Numbered from the stretch's first letter, positions 7,571 through 17,495 are shown. The stretch is DNA of 64,000 nucleotides from JAUMBM01 sp964441755 (GCA_964441755.1 CAYTVG010000004.1:62001-126000); one strand, 5' to 3'. Made by a program: numbers and translations. Notes: generated from the sequence alone by a model not told the origin.

Positions 7571-10513
7571 TTACTGCGCGATCAATTTACCGCTGCCAAG
7601 GAGCTCACGGTTTTCTCCACGCAAATCATACATGTATAAGCCGGGAGCCAGTCCCTGGCGATTGAAAACAAAACTATTCGATCTTTCGTAAGTTGACATG
7701 CGAACCAGGCGCCCCATTGCATCATAGATTCGAAGTTCAACTTTTCCTTCTGTGCAGCTTTCGCATTCGAAAGTTGCTGATTCTTCCAGGGGATTAGGAT
7801 ATACCTTTATTCCATAGCGGCTCGCCGGCTCCTCATCAACCGACACCAGCAGGCATCCCTGGCTGAAGTAATCGGCACATCCAACCACATGCATCTCCCT
7901 ATTTGTCTGCTGAGGTTCAAAGTAGTCGAAATAAACGGCCACCTGATTTTCGATGACTGTACCCACCGGATTACCTGCTTTCTGTGCCAGCCGAAGCTTG
8001 ATAAAGCCCTGGGAAGTAAGCAGGTCACCATTACCTGTCGGCAGCAGATTGATACCGTCAAATGTAATCTTGAGCATACCCTGACCATACAAACTGTAGG
8101 TGAAAGGATGGCTTGCAGGCCCCATCTCCAGGGAAGCAGGATCCAGCCATTGAGGCAGCGTATCACGAATAACTACACGGGACACCGTGTCCGTAGTACT
8201 GATATTGGAGAAGAAGATAGTGTACTCAATATCTGTAGTAGGCGTGATAATCAGATCCTGATACCCTTTCGGATGCGCTACCAATCCTGTTGTAACGCCT
8301 TCATCCATCACCTCCTGAACATCTATGTCAACTGTTGCTTCCTGATCATTTTCAGGAAACTGGGCGACTACGCCTGTTGTATACTGATCATTTACATCCT
8401 CTGTACAACCCTCGACAGCTATGGTGCGCAGAAGGCCTGTAGGACTTCCGGCTGTCTGCTCTACAATCAGCCGGTAAGTAGCGCCTGTTGCGGGCATATC
8501 GATCGGCAACTCCTCACCACCCCCCAGTTGGTATCCATCATTGAGGAATACCACGACATCTTCGGTGACAATATATCGTTGGGCAGCAGCCATCGTTGCG
8601 CCTTCATTCCGGATCGAAAAACGCACCTGACCATTTTCACAGCGGCCATCGACCTGAATACGCGAGCCATCCCATTCGGGGCTGACAGGCTGGCAATTAA
8701 TGTCAGGCGAAACCTCTGCCCTTAGCAGTACTGCTTCCCCCACCACTACACCATCGCAAGAAAGCTCCACATCGACGGTAAACTGACCACATACATAGGA
8801 GCCAACATTTCCGACAGGAAAGGATAACTCCCTATCATTTAGGATCGTATACGGGATACTCGCATTGACGAATGTAAGCTTATCGTCCAGAAAAATTGTT
8901 ACCTGCGCATTTTCCGCCACAGCAGGCCCCAGATTACAATAAGCTACGGTATAACGGGCACTGGAGCACTCGACCACAGCGGGCACCGATACATTGACCT
9001 CCATGAAAGGGCAGTTATAGGCTGCCCGGACAGGGAAATCATAGCTGGTTGTATCATAGAAGTTTGTAAACTGGGCGATATAAGCCACAGGATTACATAC
9101 TTCCCAATGTGCATTGGGTGGCAGCAAGGTCACTGTATACTGTCCTGTATCGACCAGCATTTCGTAACGACCGTCCTCATCTGTGCTGCCGATGAACGTC
9201 AAGTCCTGGCTTTCTGCCCTTACCAGCCACCCGCTCATCAGCGGATCACCCTGTTGGTAAGCGCGGCAGCCATTTTGAGGCCAGAATACCCTTCCCTGCA
9301 GTCTGTTGGAGTAGTAGTTACCCTCTCCATCGACCTTAAAGAAAAGCATATCGTTGAAGAACACCAATGCGCCCAGTGAATTGTATCCTCCGATAACAAA
9401 GCCTCCATCTACCGTTGGCGCCAGTGACACACCGAAATTGATGTTGCCCTGAGAGCCCAGGTTTCGGTTCCAGATGAGATTACCTGCTGTATCCATCTTC
9501 ACCAGCAATGCTACGATTGAAGAAGCCGTAGGAGCCGTCAGACCAACCGCCACGATGCTGCCGTCTTCAAGTTCTACTGCGCTTTGCAGTACGTCATCAA
9601 AATCCGCGAAGTCAAGTTGTTGATCCCAGAGCAGATTTCCGTTCAAATCGCTCCTGGCCAAAAGGGCCTTGTTATCATTATCTACTGAACCCACCCACAC
9701 CAACTGATTATCGCTGGTTAGCAGCAGATCTGTGATTTTTTCTGAAGCACTGTTGTCTGCACCATAGACCTGCACAGAAAGCAGGTTACCGGACAAATCC
9801 ACGCGATAGATCGCAATATTGCTGTATCCCTGTTGGTTTTTGACATTGGCTACGAACACATAACCATTGGGCAGAGAAACGATATCAATACCCTGGTCAT
9901 CTCTATTGTTGTCATACACCTCGCGCCACTCCTCGTCACCATTGGCATCCAGCTTAATCACCAGAATATCGAGCTCTCCGCCTGCAGGATTCTGCGTCTG
10001 TCCGACCAAAATAAAGCCACCATCAGCCGTTTGGCTAATTCCGTTGGCTCGTTGATCGAGGCCAAAGTTATTCAGTGTCCGACTCCAGTTGACCTCGCCA
10101 ACATTATTGATTGACAGGACATACACCTGATTGGGATCCCCTGCATTTGCAGAAGCGAAGCCGGCGATGATAAACCCGCGACGGTTGCTCAGTTCGATCA
10201 GCGAAGTTGGTTGCTCAATGAACCCGGGATCGTAGCTGCGCTCCCAGAGCAAAGTGCCGTCGACATCTGTACGCACCGCATATATGTCAATATCGCCATC
10301 GGCACCGAAAGACTCACTGAAACCCACCTGCAGATACCCGTGATCGATTGTCTGCAAGATGGCAATTCCCTGATCCTCTCTGCTGCCACCGAAAGTAGCC
10401 TCCCAGCCCTGGGCCATGCCCGGCTGCAATGACAGTGCAATCAACACCAGCGAGCTCAGCTGCCACTTCAGGAGCGTGAACCAAACCGATATTTTGGCGA
10501 TTGCCTTTCTCAT
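7571..10513 (-). CDS. Secreted beta-propeller protein with T9SS type A sorting domain
   Basis: A large exported protein of about 980 residues. The N-terminus is a signal peptide (MRKAIAKISVWF then a hydrophobic core ending in MAQ-G). Residues ~35-440 form repeated units of the type D-x-G-x-x-x-W ... GGY-x-x-x-G, read as a multi-bladed propeller. The middle holds Ig-like/DUF11-type repeats (AYCNLGPAVAENAQV; FSNISTTDTVSRVVIRD). The last ~80 residues are a textbook T9SS sorting domain: VYPNPLEE, then LRIYDAMGRLV, then GLAPGLYMYDLRG. Such proteins cross the outer membrane by the type IX system and are usually anchored on the surface. Earlier ATGs exist at 10549 and 10690; the start at 10513 gives a conventional signal peptide. 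Ligand or function unknown. Confidence 0.85.
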   Translation of the reverse strand: MRKAIAKISVWFTLLKWQLSSLVLIALSLQPGMAQGWEATFGGSREDQGIAILQTIDHGYLQVGFSESFGADGDIDIYAVRTDVDGTLLWERSYDPGFIEQPTSLIELSNRRGFIIAGFASANAGDPNQVYVLSINNVGEVNWSRTLNNFGLDQRANGISQTADGGFILVGQTQNPAGGELDILVIKLDANGDEEWREVYDNNRDDQGIDIVSLPNGYVFVANVKNQQGYSNIAIYRVDLSGNLLSVQVYGADNSASEKITDLLLTSDNQLVWVGSVDNDNKALLARSDLNGNLLWDQQLDFADFDDVLQSAVELEDGSIVAVGLTAPTASSIVALLVKMDTAGNLIWNRNLGSQGNINFGVSLAPTVDGGFVIGGYNSLGALVFFNDMLFFKVDGEGNYYSNRLQGRVFWPQNGCRAYQQGDPLMSGWLVRAESQDLTFIGSTDEDGRYEMLVDTGQYTVTLLPPNAHWEVCNPVAYIAQFTNFYDTTSYDFPVRAAYNCPFMEVNVSVPAVVECSSARYTVAYCNLGPAVAENAQVTIFLDDKLTFVNASIPYTILNDRELSFPVGNVGSYVCGQFTVDVELSCDGVVVGEAVLLRAEVSPDINCQPVSPEWDGSRIQVDGRCENGQVRFSIRNEGATMAAAQRYIVTEDVVVFLNDGYQLGGGEELPIDMPATGATYRLIVEQTAGSPTGLLRTIAVEGCTEDVNDQYTTGVVAQFPENDQEATVDIDVQEVMDEGVTTGLVAHPKGYQDLIITPTTDIEYTIFFSNISTTDTVSRVVIRDTLPQWLDPASLEMGPASHPFTYSLYGQGMLKITFDGINLLPTGNGDLLTSQGFIKLRLAQKAGNPVGTVIENQVAVYFDYFEPQQTNREMHVVGCADYFSQGCLLVSVDEEPASRYGIKVYPNPLEESATFECESCTEGKVELRIYDAMGRLVRMSTYERSNSFVFNRQGLAPGLYMYDLRGENRELLGSGKLIAQ

Positions 10514-10725
10514 TTGCTTTTTTGTTAGGTCGTTACTTTCGTTTGACATTACAAAAGTGTTGCAATAATCGCTGCCCGACAAGGACAAAAAAAGCCGTTT
10601 GTTGAAAAAAAAACGTAAATTTACAGCCACTACAAACATGATTTTAAAATACAAAAAACTGCAAATCAATAAAATAATCTTACCAGCCATCTGCCAATTT
10701 TGTTGATGAAAAACAAAAAAAACTC

Positions 10726-12153
10726 ATGGAAAACAGTCAATTAATTTCCATACTACGGACACTTGACAAGCGAGAAAGGCGCGAATTTCGCAAATGGCTG
10801 GCCTCTCCCTTTCTAAACCAACGGCAAGACGTCATAGATTTGTATGAATACCTAACAACTGCCGACCACCTTGAGCAGGATAAATTTCTGGAGAAAGAGA
10901 AAATATCCAGAAAAATTTTTCCCGGAGAGCCTTTTGACGACGCTCGCATGCGGCAAGTTGCCCACTTTTTACTCAAGCAGTTGGAAAATTTTCTGGCCTA
11001 CCAGGAAATCAATACCGAAGCCCGCCACATGCCCTTAGCGCTGGCGCGCGCGCTGCGGAAGAGAAAACTGAGCAAAAGTTTTCTCCGCACGATCAAGACG
11101 CTTGAAGAGATGCACGATGCCGGTGAGCGAAAAGATACCCTCTCCCTGCGTCTGCACTATGACCAGCTCAACGAATACTCAACTTTTCTCAACGAACAAA
11201 GCGGCCGGACGGACATCAAGCTGCAGGCTGCCATTGACGCCCTTGACACCTATCTGCTGGCGGAGAAGCTCAAGCAAGCCTGCTATGTGCTTGCCCACCA
11301 AAAGGTTTACACCATACAGTACCGGCACCGCTTCCTTGATTACGTACTCGAAGAGATCAGGCTGCATCCCCCACTGCTCGAACACCCTTCCATTCATTTA
11401 TACTACCATATATACCAGGCACAGGTATTGCCCGAGCGAGCGGGAGAAGAACATTTTTTCAAGTTACGCGATAGCATGGCCACCTTTTTCAGGTATTTTT
11501 CTGAGCCTGAGCGGCGCGACATCTATCTGATGGCGCTCAACTACTGCGTGCAAAAAATGAACAGTGGCAATGCTGCCTTTGTCCGGGAGGCTTTTGAACT
11601 ATACCGACAAGGGCTGGATTCACAAGTATTGATTCAAAAAGGCAGTCTTTCCAAAACCACCTTTCTCAATATTACGGCCATTGGTCTTCGGCTTAAAGAA
11701 TACGACTGGATTGCCAGTTTCATCAGACAGTACACACCATTGCTGGAAGAGCAGCACCGCGAGAGCTTCAGTCTATTTTGTCAGGCAAAGATGTTTTTTG
11801 AAAAACAGGACTATAAAAAAGCCATGGCTTTGCTGGTTCAATTTGACCCGGATGACATACTCATCAACCTCAACGCTAAGTCAATGCTGTTGAAGATGTT
11901 TTATGAACAAGGAGAGACCGACGCCCTGGAGTCCCTGCTTGACAGCTTTAATGCCTACCTAAAGCGCAAGGAAATAATTGGCTATCATAAGCAGATATAC
12001 ACGCAGCTAGTGAAGTATACCAAACGGCTGGTTCGCATAAATCCTTTTGACCAGCAACAGCGACAGAAGTTAAGAGCGGAAGTTGAGACCGCCAACCCCT
12101 TGCCTGAGCGGAGCTGGCTGCTTGAGCAAATTGACAAAATCAGTGGCGGCTGA
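10726..12153 (+). CDS. Conserved helical protein of unknown function
   Basis: A 475-residue soluble protein, divergent from the T9SS cargo gene with a 212-base AT-rich intergenic region between them. It begins MENSQLISILRTLDKRERREF followed by WLASPFLNQRQDV, a pattern (short helical N-terminus, 'SPFFN'-like motif, then long helical repeats) that I associate with a Bacteroidota family of unknown role. The rest is highly charged and alpha-helical with TPR-like spacing (for example KAMALLVQFDPDDILINLNAKSML cut into helix-turn-helix units) and has no signal peptide or membrane segment. No catalytic motif is visible. It is probably a cytoplasmic scaffold or regulator, but that is inference from composition only. 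Confidence 0.75.
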   Translation: MENSQLISILRTLDKRERREFRKWLASPFLNQRQDVIDLYEYLTTADHLEQDKFLEKEKISRKIFPGEPFDDARMRQVAHFLLKQLENFLAYQEINTEARHMPLALARALRKRKLSKSFLRTIKTLEEMHDAGERKDTLSLRLHYDQLNEYSTFLNEQSGRTDIKLQAAIDALDTYLLAEKLKQACYVLAHQKVYTIQYRHRFLDYVLEEIRLHPPLLEHPSIHLYYHIYQAQVLPERAGEEHFFKLRDSMATFFRYFSEPERRDIYLMALNYCVQKMNSGNAAFVREAFELYRQGLDSQVLIQKGSLSKTTFLNITAIGLRLKEYDWIASFIRQYTPLLEEQHRESFSLFCQAKMFFEKQDYKKAMALLVQFDPDDILINLNAKSMLLKMFYEQGETDALESLLDSFNAYLKRKEIIGYHKQIYTQLVKYTKRLVRINPFDQQQRQKLRAEVETANPLPERSWLLEQIDKISGG

Positions 12154-12179
12154 GCAATTTTGTCCTATTAACAGCCGGA

Positions 12180-12659
12180 TCAGTAATCGTCATCATCACT
12201 GAAATAATCATCCCCCATGAAGTCCATATCCGTTTCATCATCGTCATCATCATCCCACTCATCTCCCAGCCCCAGCAAATCATCGTCATCGACCATTAAA
12301 TGAGCTGCTCCACCGGCTGCGATACCCGCAGACCGGTTGGCAAATCCGGCACCTGCAAATTTATCTTCAATGAATTCTAGGAACTCGCTCATCAGGTCGA
12401 CGATATCAGCAGCGTCGGCCTGACCGATGCGCTGGTACAACCGTTGTACAGCAACCACATCTGTGAGAGAGGCCGTTGCCTGATCGGTATCCAATAGCTC
12501 GCGGTAGTCCGCAACATCCTCTTCATAGGCCATCAGAAGATCTTCCAGCCTTGCTCTTTCTGAGCCTGTAATCTCGGGCATCAGCTCCGTAATCTTTTCG
12601 GTCAGCAGGCTGGACATTCTATCCAGCAGTTCGGACATCTGGTTGTTGTGTGAAGCCAT
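12180..12659 (-). CDS. Small highly acidic hypothetical protein
   Basis: A 159-residue protein, convergent with the preceding gene (26 bases apart). Residues 1-95 are predicted helical (SELLDRMSSLLTEKITELMP and similar). A glycine/alanine-rich hinge (AGGAAHL) follows, then a tail of about 38 residues that is nearly all Asp/Glu with scattered aromatics and ends FSDDDDY. There is no signal peptide. I do not recognise the family. Tails of this kind can bind metal ions, basic proteins or nucleic-acid-binding partners, but nothing here decides between them. Confidence 0.6.
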   Translation of the reverse strand: MASHNNQMSELLDRMSSLLTEKITELMPEITGSERARLEDLLMAYEEDVADYRELLDTDQATASLTDVVAVQRLYQRIGQADAADIVDLMSEFLEFIEDKFAGAGFANRSAGIAAGGAAHLMVDDDDLLGLGDEWDDDDDDETDMDFMGDDYFSDDDDY

Positions 12660-12753
12660 AATGAATGGGTTGTTGATGCAATGTTAGCAAAACTATCCTT
12701 ACTATGCAAGAGGCGGCAGGGGAGGTGGGTGTAAAAACAGGTATGGATTGATG

Positions 12754-12876
12754 AATGCAAGCCAAGTGGCTCATGCCACTTGGCTTGCATTGAGTTTTTA
12801 ATACTTTTGAGCGGCAGCTGCCGCTCAAAAGCATTGACTTAAAGTCATTTTTAATTTTTTTTCAAAAAATTAAAAA
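12754..12876 (-). terminator. Three successive stem-loops after the BNR-repeat gene
   Basis: Past the stop of the minus-strand gene at 12882 come, in transcription order: an AT-only 13-pair hairpin (12848-12876, loop TTC), a 28-base perfect palindrome containing GAGCGGCAGCTGCCGCTC (12804-12831), and a 17-pair hairpin with loop TCAT (12754-12791). The first ends in a U-rich arm and may be the terminator. The other two belong to the long-palindrome class seen throughout the window. Confidence 0.65.
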
Positions 12877-12881
12877 AACCT

Positions 12882-15800
12882 TTACTCAGGTATTTCTACT
12901 GCTTCCAGATTTTTAAACAACTGCAAGGGCACTGCCTCCACCTGCTTGCGGTAATCTGCAAAAGTAGTTGTCAAGAAATTATTGACTGCCAGTAGCACTT
13001 TGGCTACCTGTTCTTTAGCACGAGCCAGCTCCAGCAAGGCCATTTGGCTGGCGGCTCCTTCTACCTCAGCGATGTAGCGCGAAGCGCTGTACAGTCTGGC
13101 ATTGAGATTATCCGCAGAGCGCTGGATACCCTTTAGGCCATCGGGCATCATATAGAGCGCTTCCAGCACATCCAGCGAATCCCTCACTGAGCCCCCTAAT
13201 TTTTTCAGCTGACGGAGTGTAGAATCCGGTGCATGCACCAGGGCGCGCTCCACCAAGTCTGTCGTTTTGCGGGCGTTGAGGAGGCGGTTAAAGCCTTCGG
13301 TGGCTGCTTTTGTGATTGTGCTCAGTTGAGCGTAAAGGGTATCACGTACAGCATATTGCCGGGGATCATACGGCAGGCGCGGGTCGGCATGTACGACCAG
13401 CATACTGCTGTCTTTGTGCGTACCTATCTGCAGTATCACCTTATAAGTGCCCGGCAACACTTCCAGACCCTGAGGTGTTCTGCCACTGGTATTTTCGCGG
13501 CGCGACGGGAACCGGATACCATCGGCTCTCAGATTCCAGCTAAAGCGATTCATACCTTTGGCCAGCTCCCACTGTGTATTGCGTACCGTATCGCCTGCAG
13601 CATCCAGCACTAGCAGACTCGCCTTCTTTCCTTTCTCCGGTGCATCTTTCAACCAGGCCGTCATCAAGGCACCATAAGGGCGGTTGGTTCCCTCAAAATC
13701 GCCATCTGCAGGAAACCGGATACCCTGGTAAGAGCGTGTATTGGCCAGCCAGGCATCCGGTAACGGGAACAAGCGCAGCGATTTATCGAGCACGGACTTA
13801 TCTGTGGCAGCAATCTCCCTAAACGGGCGGATATCATCCAGAATCCAGGCAGCGCGGCCAAAAGTACCGATAATCAAATCATGCTCACGCGGATGAATTT
13901 TCAGGTCAATGGTAGTCACCGCAGGATAACCCTTATTCCACTGCTGCCACTGCTGTCCGCCATTGAGACTGAAGTACAGACCATGGTCGGTACCCAACCA
14001 CAACAACTTAGGCTCAACCGGATCCTGCACGATGGCCAGCGCGTGTCCCTGCACTTGCTTTTCATCGACAATCCGCCGCCACTTGCCGCCAAAGTTAGAT
14101 GTATGGTAAACCATAGGCCGCCAATCATTTCGCCGATAATTATTGACCACCACAAAGGCCTCTCCCGGGTTGGTTGCCGACAACTCTATGTAGGGAATCC
14201 AGCTACCGGCGGGGGCATCGATGAGTTGGGCAGAAAAATCTGTCCATGTGCGCCCGCGGTCGCGGGTGAGCTGCAGGCGACCATCATCGGTACCAACCCA
14301 GATCACATTGCTATCGAGCGGACTAGGCGCTATGGCCAGAATAGTCGTATGATTTTCAGCCCCTGTCTGGTCGATCGTAAGCCCGCCGCTCTTATCCTGG
14401 TGCTGCTTACTGGTATCATTGGTTGTGAGATCCGGACTGAGGAGCGTCCAGTGCTGCCCGCAATCACTGCTATAGTGAACAAACTGGCTGCCATAGTACA
14501 CACCACAGCTATTAAAAGGATCGAGTGCGATGGCCGCATTCCAGTTGAACCGCAGTTCGGCCCCGTCCGGATGCACAGGCTTGATGAAGCGGGTACGTCC
14601 CGTCTGCCGGTCTACCAGGCCCAGGTTACCCCCTTGCGACATAGCATATACATAGCGATTATCATCGGGCTTAAACACCACATCAAAGCCATCGCCGAAA
14701 TACACCTCCTGCCAGTCGTGATTGGTGATACCACCATCCTTCCACACCTGGCTAGGTCCGACCCAGGAGCCATTGTCCTGCATACCCCCGGCCACATTGT
14801 AGGGGATATCCATATCGTGGCTAATGTGGTAGAACTGCGCCAGCGGCAGATTGGGGATAAACCGCCACGACCTGGCCCCGTCGCGGCTGATATTGAGACC
14901 GCCATCATTCCCTTCGATCAGGTAATTGGGATCCTCCGGATGTATCCAAAAAGCGTGGTGATCCGGATGCACCCCTGAATACGGGAGGATAACCGAAAAA
15001 GTTTTGCCTCCGTCTTCACTTCTGCTCACGAGTGAATACAAGCTATAAACCCGGTTTTCATTTTTGGGGTCGACATAAATTTCGGCATAGTAGAACGGGC
15101 GATCGCCAATATTCTCTGTACCAACCTTTGCCCACTTTCTGCCCCCGTCGGTACTCTTATAGAGTGCATTTTCTTTGGCCTCAATCAGCGCATATACCAG
15201 CTCGGGCTTACTGCGGGCGATCGCCAGGCCCATGCGGCCCAGGTTGCCCTCCGGCAGCCCGTCCTCACTGCTACGGCGCACCCAATTGTCTCCACCATCA
15301 TGCGTGATATACATGCCCGATCCGGGTCCGCCTGAGTTAAACGTCCAGGGTTTGCGACCATACTCCCACATTGAAGCAATCAGCTTATCAGGATTGGAGG
15401 GATCGACCACCAGCTCGGCACAGCCCACTCCTTCATTGACGTAGAGCACCTTCTCCCATGTCTTGCCGCCATCGCGCGTACGGAACACCCCGCGCTCCGC
15501 ATTGGGGCCCCAGATAGAGCCCAACGCTGCTACATAGACGATCTGCGGATTATCGCGATGGACGATGATGCGATGAATATTGCGGGTAGCCTGCAGCCCC
15601 ATGCACTGCCAGGTTTTGCCGCCATCGAGACTCTTGTAGATACCGGCACCTGTGTTGTGGGAATTTCGCGGATTGCCCTCTCCCGTACCAACCCATATTA
15701 CATCCGGATTTTGCTGATTGACCGCTACAGCGCCAATCGCCTGTACAGCCTGTTCGTCGAAGATGGGCGTCCAGGTAATTCCGCCATTGAGGCTCTTCCA

Positions 15801-16004
15801 GACCCCCCCGGAGGCGGCTCCGGCGTAGATGATATCGGGATCGCTCAGATCGACATCAATGGCCGTTATACGGCCGCTCATACCTGCCGGCCCGATATTG
15901 CGCGGCTTGAGCGGATCAAAAAGCGAAAGCTCCAGTGGCTGCGCCAGCAGCATTCCCGGCAGCGCAAGCAGTGCACTGAGGAGCATCGGCATCCATTTTT
16001 TCAT
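12882..16004 (-). CDS. Secreted BNR/VPS10-like repeat protein (glycosyl hydrolase-like propeller)
   Basis: A 1,040-residue exported protein. A clear signal peptide (MKKWMPMLLSALLALPGMLLA-Q) precedes a long array of BNR/sialidase-type repeats of the form S-x-D-x-G-x-T-W: GGVWKSLNGGITWTP, GIYKSLDGGKTWQ, GVFRTRDGGKTWEK, GMYITHDGGDNWV, RLQLTRDRGRTWTD and more, running to about residue 720. After that come Ig-like segments (including RENTSGRTPQGLEVLPGTYKV) and a helical C-terminus. The layout matches the Bacteroidota 'WD40/YVTN/BNR-like repeat' or sortilin-N-terminal proteins often annotated as glycosyl hydrolases. I see no catalytic sialidase RIP/Asp-box pairing that would prove enzymatic activity, and no T9SS domain at the C-terminus. 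Likely periplasmic or surface located. Confidence 0.85.
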   Translation of the reverse strand: MKKWMPMLLSALLALPGMLLAQPLELSLFDPLKPRNIGPAGMSGRITAIDVDLSDPDIIYAGAASGGVWKSLNGGITWTPIFDEQAVQAIGAVAVNQQNPDVIWVGTGEGNPRNSHNTGAGIYKSLDGGKTWQCMGLQATRNIHRIIVHRDNPQIVYVAALGSIWGPNAERGVFRTRDGGKTWEKVLYVNEGVGCAELVVDPSNPDKLIASMWEYGRKPWTFNSGGPGSGMYITHDGGDNWVRRSSEDGLPEGNLGRMGLAIARSKPELVYALIEAKENALYKSTDGGRKWAKVGTENIGDRPFYYAEIYVDPKNENRVYSLYSLVSRSEDGGKTFSVILPYSGVHPDHHAFWIHPEDPNYLIEGNDGGLNISRDGARSWRFIPNLPLAQFYHISHDMDIPYNVAGGMQDNGSWVGPSQVWKDGGITNHDWQEVYFGDGFDVVFKPDDNRYVYAMSQGGNLGLVDRQTGRTRFIKPVHPDGAELRFNWNAAIALDPFNSCGVYYGSQFVHYSSDCGQHWTLLSPDLTTNDTSKQHQDKSGGLTIDQTGAENHTTILAIAPSPLDSNVIWVGTDDGRLQLTRDRGRTWTDFSAQLIDAPAGSWIPYIELSATNPGEAFVVVNNYRRNDWRPMVYHTSNFGGKWRRIVDEKQVQGHALAIVQDPVEPKLLWLGTDHGLYFSLNGGQQWQQWNKGYPAVTTIDLKIHPREHDLIIGTFGRAAWILDDIRPFREIAATDKSVLDKSLRLFPLPDAWLANTRSYQGIRFPADGDFEGTNRPYGALMTAWLKDAPEKGKKASLLVLDAAGDTVRNTQWELAKGMNRFSWNLRADGIRFPSRRENTSGRTPQGLEVLPGTYKVILQIGTHKDSSMLVVHADPRLPYDPRQYAVRDTLYAQLSTITKAATEGFNRLLNARKTTDLVERALVHAPDSTLRQLKKLGGSVRDSLDVLEALYMMPDGLKGIQRSADNLNARLYSASRYIAEVEGAASQMALLELARAKEQVAKVLLAVNNFLTTTFADYRKQVEAVPLQLFKNLEAVEIPE

Positions 16005-16132
16005 ACGGTGCGATTGTAGTGGTACAAAACAATTAAGATTGCTATTGATTTTGTTACAAGGTAATAAATCAGTCCAATATCCACCTCAAGCTGCTGCAAA
16101 TTTGCCGTCTTTTGCAGTAGATAATCGCAACC

Positions 16133-16714
16133 TCAGTGCTCCGCCTCCCGCCCGCGGCGGCGGCGGTAGGCTTTAGCCCCCGCGTAGACCAGCCCCACAA
16201 AAATTGCCACCCCCAGCAGCAGGTAACTATAATTGAGCGTGCCCATTTTTCCATACACAGCCACAAAGGCTATGGCCACCAGGAGCAGCGTAGGCACCTC
16301 ATTGAAAAGCCGCAGCTGCCAGGCATCGAAAGGCCTTTGGCCTGCTTGCAGCTGGCTTATCAGCCGCTTGCAGCGCAGGTGGTAGAGGGTCAAAAAGACC
16401 AGCAGCAGCAGCTTGAGGTGCAGCCAGCCGGGCGTGCCCGTGCTGAAGTAAGCCCGTGGCTGTAGCCCTCCTAAATCGACTGCCAGCATAGCCAGACCTG
16501 CCAGCCAGGTGATCATCATCGCCGGATTGGTGATGATGCTGTAGAGCCGCCGGCTCATGAGCGTAAACTGCGCCTGCAGCAAGCTGCGCTCAGCTTCCGG
16601 CCGCTCATCAGCCTCCACCATGTATACAAACAGCCGTGCCAGGTAAAAAAGCCCTGCAAACCAGCTCACAAAACCCACCACATGCAAAGCCTTAAAGAAA
16701 GAAATCAAATCCAT
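16133..16714 (-). CDS. hemJ: Protoporphyrinogen IX oxidase HemJ-like membrane protein
   Basis: A 193-residue membrane protein with four to five hydrophobic helices, ending in a short basic tail. The N-terminal block FKALHVVGFVSWFAGLFYLARLFVY is the HemJ signature (broken here at residues 6-30), including the conserved histidine. It is followed by MSRRLYSIITNPAM and then PGWLHLKLLLLV, also typical. HemJ oxidises protoporphyrinogen IX to protoporphyrin IX in heme synthesis in bacteria lacking HemG/HemY. The start at 16714 (MDLISFF) was preferred over 16759 because the extra residues precede the conserved first helix. It is divergent from bcp. Confidence 0.85.
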   Translation of the reverse strand: MDLISFFKALHVVGFVSWFAGLFYLARLFVYMVEADERPEAERSLLQAQFTLMSRRLYSIITNPAMMITWLAGLAMLAVDLGGLQPRAYFSTGTPGWLHLKLLLLVFLTLYHLRCKRLISQLQAGQRPFDAWQLRLFNEVPTLLLVAIAFVAVYGKMGTLNYSYLLLGVAIFVGLVYAGAKAYRRRRGREAEH

Positions 16715-16934
16715 GGCTCGTTGAAATTTATCGGCACAATATACGCGATTTGCCCGCAATGCAGGCCCTGTTGCGCAAGCGCAGCAGCAGCTGTGAGCTC
16801 CTGCTTTTTACCTAAAAATAAACCATCCCCCCGCTTCGTTGTTTTGAAAAAGCGTGCCGAAGTTTACAGCCTCGCGGCTGGCAGCAGGGCTTCGCCCCGC
16901 CAATCATTATCCATCACCAAACAGCACATACCAC

Positions 16935-17390
16935 ATGTCACAGCTTCAAGTGGGTCAGGCAGCACCCGAGATTCAGGGCACTGACGAACAAGGCAACCCC
17001 CTATCCCTCAGCCAATTCAGCGGTAAAAAACTCATACTGTTTTTTTACCCCAAAGACGATACGCCCGGCTGCACGGCAGAAGCCTGCAGCCTGCGCGACG
17101 CCTACGGCGAGCTGCAGGCCCAGGGCTACGAGCTGCTGGGCGTGAGCCCCGATACGGCCCAAAAGCACCAGAAATTCAAAAAAAACCACAACCTCCCTTT
17201 TCCGCTGCTCGTTGACAACGACAAAGCCACCATGCAGGCTTATGGCGTGTGGGGACCCAAAAAATTTATGGGTCGCAGCTATGAAGGCGTCAACCGGACG
17301 ACTTTTGTCATCGACGAAGCCGGCATGATTGCCAAAATCATTGATAAGGTGGAGACCAAGTCGCACGCAAGCCAGATACTGGGCGCCTAA
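16935..17390 (+). CDS. bcp: Thioredoxin-dependent thiol peroxidase (Bcp/PrxQ)
   Basis: A 151-residue peroxiredoxin of the Bcp/PrxQ subfamily that reduces hydrogen peroxide and organic hydroperoxides using thioredoxin. The thioredoxin-like fold shows LILFFYPKDDTPGCTAEAC: the peroxidatic Cys near residue 45 and a second Cys five residues later, the atypical two-cysteine arrangement. The C-terminal NRTTFVIDEAGMI strand is typical. The start at 16935 (MSQLQVGQAAPEI) is the family start; the longer frame upstream has no conserved sequence. It precedes the unknown secreted protein and moaC in the same direction, but the intervening 165 bases contain a copy of a dispersed element. Confidence 0.93.
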   Translation: MSQLQVGQAAPEIQGTDEQGNPLSLSQFSGKKLILFFYPKDDTPGCTAEACSLRDAYGELQAQGYELLGVSPDTAQKHQKFKKNHNLPFPLLVDNDKATMQAYGVWGPKKFMGRSYEGVNRTTFVIDEAGMIAKIIDKVETKSHASQILGA

Positions 17391-17402
17391 GCGAACGTGC
17401 GT

Positions 17403-17495
17403 CTCCTTTTCATCAGGCCTGAAACGGCTTTTTCCCGCGGGTTTTCACCTTTTTTCAGTCCCGTGGCGTCGACTATGCGCCTTCAGAAACGCGAA
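17403..17495 (-). repeat. Dispersed intergenic element, copy C (reverse orientation)
   Basis: Read on the minus strand this segment aligns with copies at 26671-26755 and 53964-54056. Shared blocks include GCGTTT-(CT)-GAAGGCGCATAGTCG, GGGACTGAAAAA and AAAAGCCGTTT. It sits between bcp and the next gene and shows that the in-frame ATGs at 17397 and 17475 are unlikely starts for that gene. Confidence 0.6.

Noticed and set aside
7248..7691. A 147-codon plus-strand frame
   Set aside because: It runs across the terminator and stem-loop of the opposing gene and into its coding region; no recognisable composition.
13881..14978. A 365-codon plus-strand frame inside the BNR-repeat gene
   Set aside because: Opposite-strand shadow; the BNR repeats and signal peptide on the minus strand are clear.
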